Shown piece after piece: positions 59,651 through 64,000 of a DNA stretch of 64,000 bases. The notes under the pieces are model-generated. The model saw nothing but the letters and a program-made list of their open reading frames with translations. It did no database searches and was not told the DNA's origin. Both the position numbers and the translations under genes were made by a program. Position 1 is the first letter of the stretch, and each line of letters begins with the position of its first letter. Origin of the DNA: Odobenus rosmarus divergens (taxonomy: Eukaryota > Chordata > Mammalia > Carnivora > Odobenidae); contig NW_004450276.1 in NCBI RefSeq assembly GCF_000321225.1, positions 1,738,223 through 1,802,222 of the forward strand, in the 5' to 3' direction.

Positions 59651-59883
59651 AAAAATACTTCATTGCTGGGGCGCCTGGGTGGCTCAGTCGTTAAGTCTGC
59701 CTTCAGCTCAGGTCCTGATCCCAGGATCCTGGGATTGAGCCCCATATCGGGCTCCCCGCTCAGCGGGAAGCCTGCTTCTCCCTCTCCCACTCCCCCTGCT
59801 TGTGTTCCCTGTCTCGCTGGGTCTCTGTCAAATAAATAAATAAAATCTTTAAAAAATAAATAAATAAAAAATACTTTATTGCT
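59651..59883 (+). mobile_element. CAN-SINE nested in Tigger1
   Basis: Body 59668-59866. AAAAATACTTCATTGCT and AAAAATACTTTATTGCT flank it with one difference. Confidence 0.95.
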
Positions 59884-60597
59884 AAAAAAAATGCTAACCA
59901 TCATCTGAGCTTTCATTAAGTGATAATCTTTTTGCTGGTGGAGGGTCTTACGTTGATGTTGATGGCTACTGACTGATCAGTGTGATGGTTGCTGAAGATT
60001 GGGGTGGCCGTGGCAGTTTCTTAAAACAGCAGTGAAGTTTGCCACATCGATTGGCTCTTCCTTTCATTGAACTATTTATTTCTTTGTAGCATGCAGTGCT
60101 GTTTGACAGCATTTTACCCATAGTAGAACTTATTTCAAAATTGGAATCAATCCTCTCAAACCCTGCTGCTGCTTTATCAACTAAGTTTATATAATAGTCT
60201 AAATCCTTTGTCACATTTCAACAGTTTTCACAGCATTTTCTAGTAGATTCCACTGCAAGAAACCACTTTCTTTGCTTATCCATAAGAAGCAATTTCTCAT
60301 CTGTTCATGAGATTGCAACAGTTCAGTCACATCTTCAGGCTCCAGTTCTAATTCTAGTTCTCTTGCTGTTTCTCCTCATCTGCAGTTACTTCCTCCACTG
60401 AAGTGTTAATCCCCTCAAAGTCATCCACGATGGCTGGAATCACTGTCTTCCAAATTCCTCTTCATGTTGATCTTTTGACTTTCCCATGACTTGTGAATGT
60501 TCTTACTGGCATCTAGAATGGTGAATCCTTTCCAAGTTTTCAATTTACTTTGCCCAGATCCATCAGAGGAATTTGTATCTATGGCAGCTGTAGCCTT

Positions 60598-60808
60598 AGG
60601 AAATATATATATGTGTATATATGTATTTCTTAGATTTTATTTATTTGAGAGACAGAGAGAGCATGAGAGCGGGGAGGGGCAGAGGGAGAGAGACAAGCAG
60701 ATTCCCTGCTGAGCACGGAGCCGGACTCAGGGCTCAATCCCAGGACCCTGAAATCAGCTGAAGTCAGACACGCAACCGACTGAGCCACCCAGCGCCCCAG
60801 GAAATGTA
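60598..60808 (-). mobile_element. CAN-SINE nested in Tigger1
   Basis: Body about 60608-60798 with an AT-rich tail (60601-60622). AGGAAATATAT-like duplication on both sides. Confidence 0.92.
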
Positions 60809-61959
60809 TTTCTTAAATAATAAGATTTGAAAGTCAAAATGACTCCTTGATCCACATGCTGCAGAATGGATGTGGTGTTAATAGACATGAAAACAATATT
60901 AATCTCATTGTACATGTCTGTCAGAGCTTTTGGGTGGTCAGGTGCGTTGTCAATGAGCAGTCATATTTTGAAGGAATATCTTTTTTTTTCTGAGCAGTAG
61001 GTCTCAACAGTGGGCTAAACTATTTAGTAAACCATGTAAACAGATGTGCTGTCTTCCAGGCTTTATTCCATATATAGAGCACAGGCAGAGTATATTTAGC
61101 ATAATTCAGAGTAGATTTAGCATAATTCTAGGATTTTTGTAATGGTAAATGAGCATTGGCTTCAACTTAAATTCACCAGCTGCATTAGCTCTGAACAAGA
61201 GGGTAATCCCTATCTTTAAAAGCTTTGAAGTCAAGCATTGACTTCTCTCTAGCTATGAAAGTCCTAGTTGGCATCTTTTGCCACTATAAGCATCCTTTGC
61301 CACTGTTTTGTCGACGTTGAAATCTGTTGTTTGATGTAGCCATCCTCAGTAATGATCTTAGCTAGATCTTCTGGAGAACTTGCTGCTACTTCTACATTAG
61401 CACTTGCTGTTTCACCTTGCACTTTTGTCTTACGGACATGGCTTCTTTTCTTAAACCTCATGAATCAACCTCTGCTAGCTTCAAACTTTTCTTATGTAGC
61501 TTCCTTACCTTTTTCAGCCTTTACAAAATTGAAGAGAGTTAGGACCTTGCTCTGGATGAGGCTTTGGTTTAAGGGAATGTTGTGGCTGATTTGATCTTCT
61601 CTCCAGACCACTCAGGCTTTTCTCCATATTGACAATAAAGCTGCTTCATTTTCTTATCATTTGTGTGTTCACTGGAGTATCACTTTTAATTTCCTTCAAA
61701 AACTTTTCCTTTGCATTCACAACTTGGTTAACTGGTACAACAGACCTAGCTTTTGGCCTATCTCAGCTTTTGACATACCTTCCTTACTAAGCTTCATCAT
61801 TTCTAGCTTTTGATTTAAAGACACTTCTTTTCACTCTAACACTTAGAGGCCATTGTAGAGTTACTAGTTGGCCTAATTTCAATATTGTTTTATCCCAGAG
61901 AATATAGGGAGGCCCAAGGAGAGGGAGAGAGATGGGGGAATGACCAGTGGACAGTCAGA

Positions 61960-62180
61960 ACACACACACTTTAGGGGGCCCTGGGTGGCTCAGTTGTTAA
62001 GGGTCTGCCTTGGGCTCAGGTCATGATCCCGGGGTCCTGGGATCGAGCCCTGCCTCGGGCTCCCTGCTCAGCGGGAAGCCTGTTTCTCCCTCTCTCACTC
62101 CCCCTGCTTGTGTTCCTCCTCTCGCTGCGTCTCTGTCAAATAAATAAATAGAATCTTAAAAAAAAAACACACACACTTTA
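61960..62180 (+). mobile_element. CAN-SINE nested in Tigger1 with perfect duplication
   Basis: Body 61974-62166. ACACACACACTTTA at 61960-61973 and 62167-62180. The duplication copies Tigger1's own CA-rich sequence. Confidence 0.95.
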
Positions 62181-62263
62181 TCTATTAAGTTCATTGTCTT
62201 AATATGGGTGCAATTTGTGATGCTCCAAAACAGTTACAATTGCACATCAAAGATCTTTGTATA

Positions 62264-62505
62264 CACGCATACCTTGAAGGTATTGTGGCCTGGGTTATAG
62301 ACCACTGTAATAAAGTGAACATCTCAATAAAGTGAGTCAAATGAATTTTGTTGTTTCCTGGTGTATTATAAAAGTTAAGTTTATATCATACTGTAGTCTA
62401 TTAAGTGTGCAATAGCATCATGTCTAACAAACAATGCACACACCTTAATTAAAAAATACTTCATTGCTAAAAAATGCTCACCGTCATCTGAGCTTTTAGC
62501 AAATC
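62264..62505 (-). mobile_element. Second Tigger1 terminal segment nested in Tigger1
   Basis: After TA at 62262-62263 comes 'cacgcataccttgaaggtat' and then about 240 bases that repeat the first part of the host Tigger1 (compare 59470-59905), including 'gcaatagcatcatgtctaac'. Downstream the text returns to the host's 3' end ('atcacagatcaccataacaa'). It is either a truncated second insertion or an internally deleted Tigger1 that replaced the host's right end. Confidence 0.75.
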
Positions 62506-63639
62506 ATAATCACCAATCACAGATCACCATAACAAATACAATAGTAATGAAAAATTTGAAATATTAAGAATTATCAAAATGGGACACATGGAAAAATGGT
62601 GCCAATAGACTTGCTCAAAGCAAGGTTGCCACAAACCTTCAATTTGTAAAAACAAAACAAAACAAAACAAAACAACACAGTATCTGCAAAGTGCAGTAAA
62701 GTGAAGCACAATAAAATGAGCTTTGTATTAAAGTAAGGATAATCTGAGGATAAAATGAGATCATTATGAAGCTTTGAATTCTTTAGAAGCAAGTCTCTTT
62801 CCTTGTTTCACTTTTACCTTCCCTCCAACCTCTGTTTTTGTCTTAGAAAATAGTTTTGACTTTGCTACTCATAAAGCCATGTTGAATTGTTACTAATAGT
62901 TTTTATTCTTTCAATTTAAAAAATATTTGTAACTGAGAAGAACTGTGCTGCTGCTCTTAATGATCTTGAGGTAGCATCAATAAATGATCTGAATAGTTTT
63001 AGAGTTTGGCTCTACATAAGTTTGAGTCAGGTACTGATCCTGTTTATGTATCAGAGAGTAAAGAAGGTAGTTCATGAGTGTTCATTGTACTTGCTGATGA
63101 CTGTACCATACACTCCTGGGTACACCTTAATTCAGAACTGTGTAATCATACTTAGCTACCTTAATAGGCAGTTTATATTTGATCAGACATAAGCATATCA
63201 TTTCTAGTAAACTATTGATTTTTAGTTGTTTTAATAAGTTTGGCTATTATATTTTTTAAGGAGGTGACAGATTCCAAGATCTAAGTGTTTTCTTTTACAA
63301 AGATGCACTATGTTTTTATTTTAAAAGGCCTGCTTGTCTACGAGTCAGTAAGGATGATGAATTAATTATTTAAATACACTATCAGATCAAAGTAATGACT
63401 TACTTTCCTTTTCTAAGATGAAGTAAATGTTAGAGAATATTGATCAGGATGATTCACTCAATTTTCTTTGGCTTCCTAAGGGTTGGGGGTCTATGAGGTA
63501 GAGCTCTGAGATTCCTCAGAGCAGTTCCACTTGGATTTGGTTTACATGTTGAGTTTCTTTGAAGGTAGAATTTTCTTATAAAAGAGAGTATTGAAAAATA
63601 AGGTGTGTGACTGGTCTTTGTCCCTGTTTCCTGAGAGGG

Positions 63640-64000
63640 AGCCTCTAAATCTTTGGAATTTCTTGAGTGACAGAAGCATCTTATTCAAGAAGGACTCCTT
63701 GGACAATATCTTAGTTTATGCTAATGAGATGACTCAGCATGGAAGCCGATCACTCCAGAAAGACTTAGATGGTTGAGACTTTGAGTCATATGATATTAGC
63801 CAGACCTCCAGGGAGGGGTAGGAGGCCTGGAGATTGAGTTCCAGGAAATAGCCGATCATACTTTCATAATGAAATGCTAATAAAAACTCGAGACACCAAA
63901 CCTTGGTTGAGCCTCCTGGTTGGTGATACACATTGATGTGCCAGGGGATGATCCGTCCGGAGGGCACAGAAGCTTTGGGATTGTCCCAGACCTTAGTCCT
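63640..64000 (+). mobile_element. Ancient LTR-type repeat fragment, cut by window edge
   Basis: Phrases 'ctggagattgagttccagga', 'aatgctaataaaaactcgag', 'gagcctcctggttggtgata' and 'ggagggcacagaagctttgg' resemble the U3-R region of an ERVL-class LTR. Assignment by resemblance; no coding sequence. Confidence 0.5.

Larger units (their letters stand above)
59470..62728 (-). mobile_element. Near full-length Tigger1 DNA transposon with nested insertions
   Basis: The left end 'aggcatacctgggaga' after TA and the right end 'cacaataaaatgagctttg' before TA match Tigger1 termini. The minus strand carries a degraded pogo-type transposase. Recognisable pieces are [20 protein letters not shown] around 61.3-61.45 kb and [17 protein letters not shown] at about 60.15 kb, separated by stops and frameshifts. 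Minus three CAN-SINEs and a nested Tigger1 end, the length fits the 2.4-kb family consensus. Long inactive. Confidence 0.88.
52472..64000 (+). other. STAM: STAM intron 1 (partial)
   Basis: From the donor at 52472 to the window end. It holds MIR (about 53505-53640, 56285-56400, 57640-57830) and L2 fragments (about 55820-55935, 56730-57265) besides the listed elements. No coding frame is supported. Stretches 52600-53500, 57270-57630 and 62731-63640 show nothing recognisable. Confidence 0.7.

Noticed and set aside
59966..61461. Minus-strand frames resembling a domesticated transposase gene
   Set aside because: They are fragments of Tigger1 transposase broken by stops, frameshifts and SINE insertions; no long frame survives.
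52472..64000. Possible STAM exon 2
   Set aside because: No VHS-domain coding sequence with splice sites was found in this stretch. Acceptor-like tracts at about 59270 and 63258 are not followed by STAM sequence.
1..64000. CRISPR arrays, operons, phage, toxin or other microbial systems, and tRNA/rRNA genes
   Set aside because: The window is mammalian nuclear DNA. tRNA-like text is confined to CAN-SINE heads, and no regularly spaced direct repeats with unique spacers occur.

Overview
This is a window of a mammalian nuclear genome. It most likely comes from an arctoid caniform carnivore (bear, pinniped or musteloid group). The main evidence is about two dozen tRNA-derived CAN-SINEs of the 'cgcctgggtggctcag' type, many flanked by clear target-site duplications. 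Their internal sequence matches the arctoid consensus rather than the dog SINEC_Cf or cat types. Carnivore-type L1 3' ends, MIR, L2, Tigger and MaLR copies support this. Nothing bacterial, plasmid-borne or phage-like is present.

Two protein-coding genes are recognisable, arranged head to head. On the minus strand HACD1 (3-hydroxyacyl-CoA dehydratase 1) lies complete between about 12.3 and 32.9 kb. All seven coding exons were found by reading, including a 19-bp microexon. They join in frame to 288 codons plus stop, with consensus splice sites throughout. Its first exon sits in a CpG island at about 32.15-33.24 kb. On the plus strand STAM begins in a second CpG island at about 51.94-52.58 kb. 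Only its first coding exon (13 codons plus one base, 52432-52471) is in the window; the last 11.5 kb is STAM intron 1.

A third coding-like unit lies downstream of HACD1 in the opposite orientation. It is a full-length, uninterrupted retrocopy of ATP5PD (ATP synthase peripheral-stalk subunit d) at 9630-10115, with a remnant poly(A) tail and 10-bp target-site duplications.

Layout: 1-9.5 kb, gene-free and repeat-rich (L1 3' ends, CAN-SINEs, a probable solo LTR); 9.56-10.2 kb, ATP5PD retrocopy; 12.3-32.9 kb, HACD1 with repeat-filled introns (Tigger1 remnant, CAN-SINEs, an L2 split by a MER2-like element, L1); 33.2-51.9 kb, intergenic and dominated by old minus-strand L1 with nested SINEs; 52-64 kb, STAM exon 1 and intron 1, containing a palindromic Tigger-type element, a MER20-like element, a near full-length Tigger1 with three nested SINEs and a second nested Tigger1 end, and an LTR fragment at the right edge.

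HACD1 acts in very-long-chain fatty acid elongation in the ER membrane and STAM in ESCRT-0 endosomal sorting. They are neighbours by position and not known to share a pathway. I found no convincing undescribed system; the most unusual items are the intact ATP5PD retrocopy, the Tigger-in-Tigger structure and the GCC repeat upstream of STAM.
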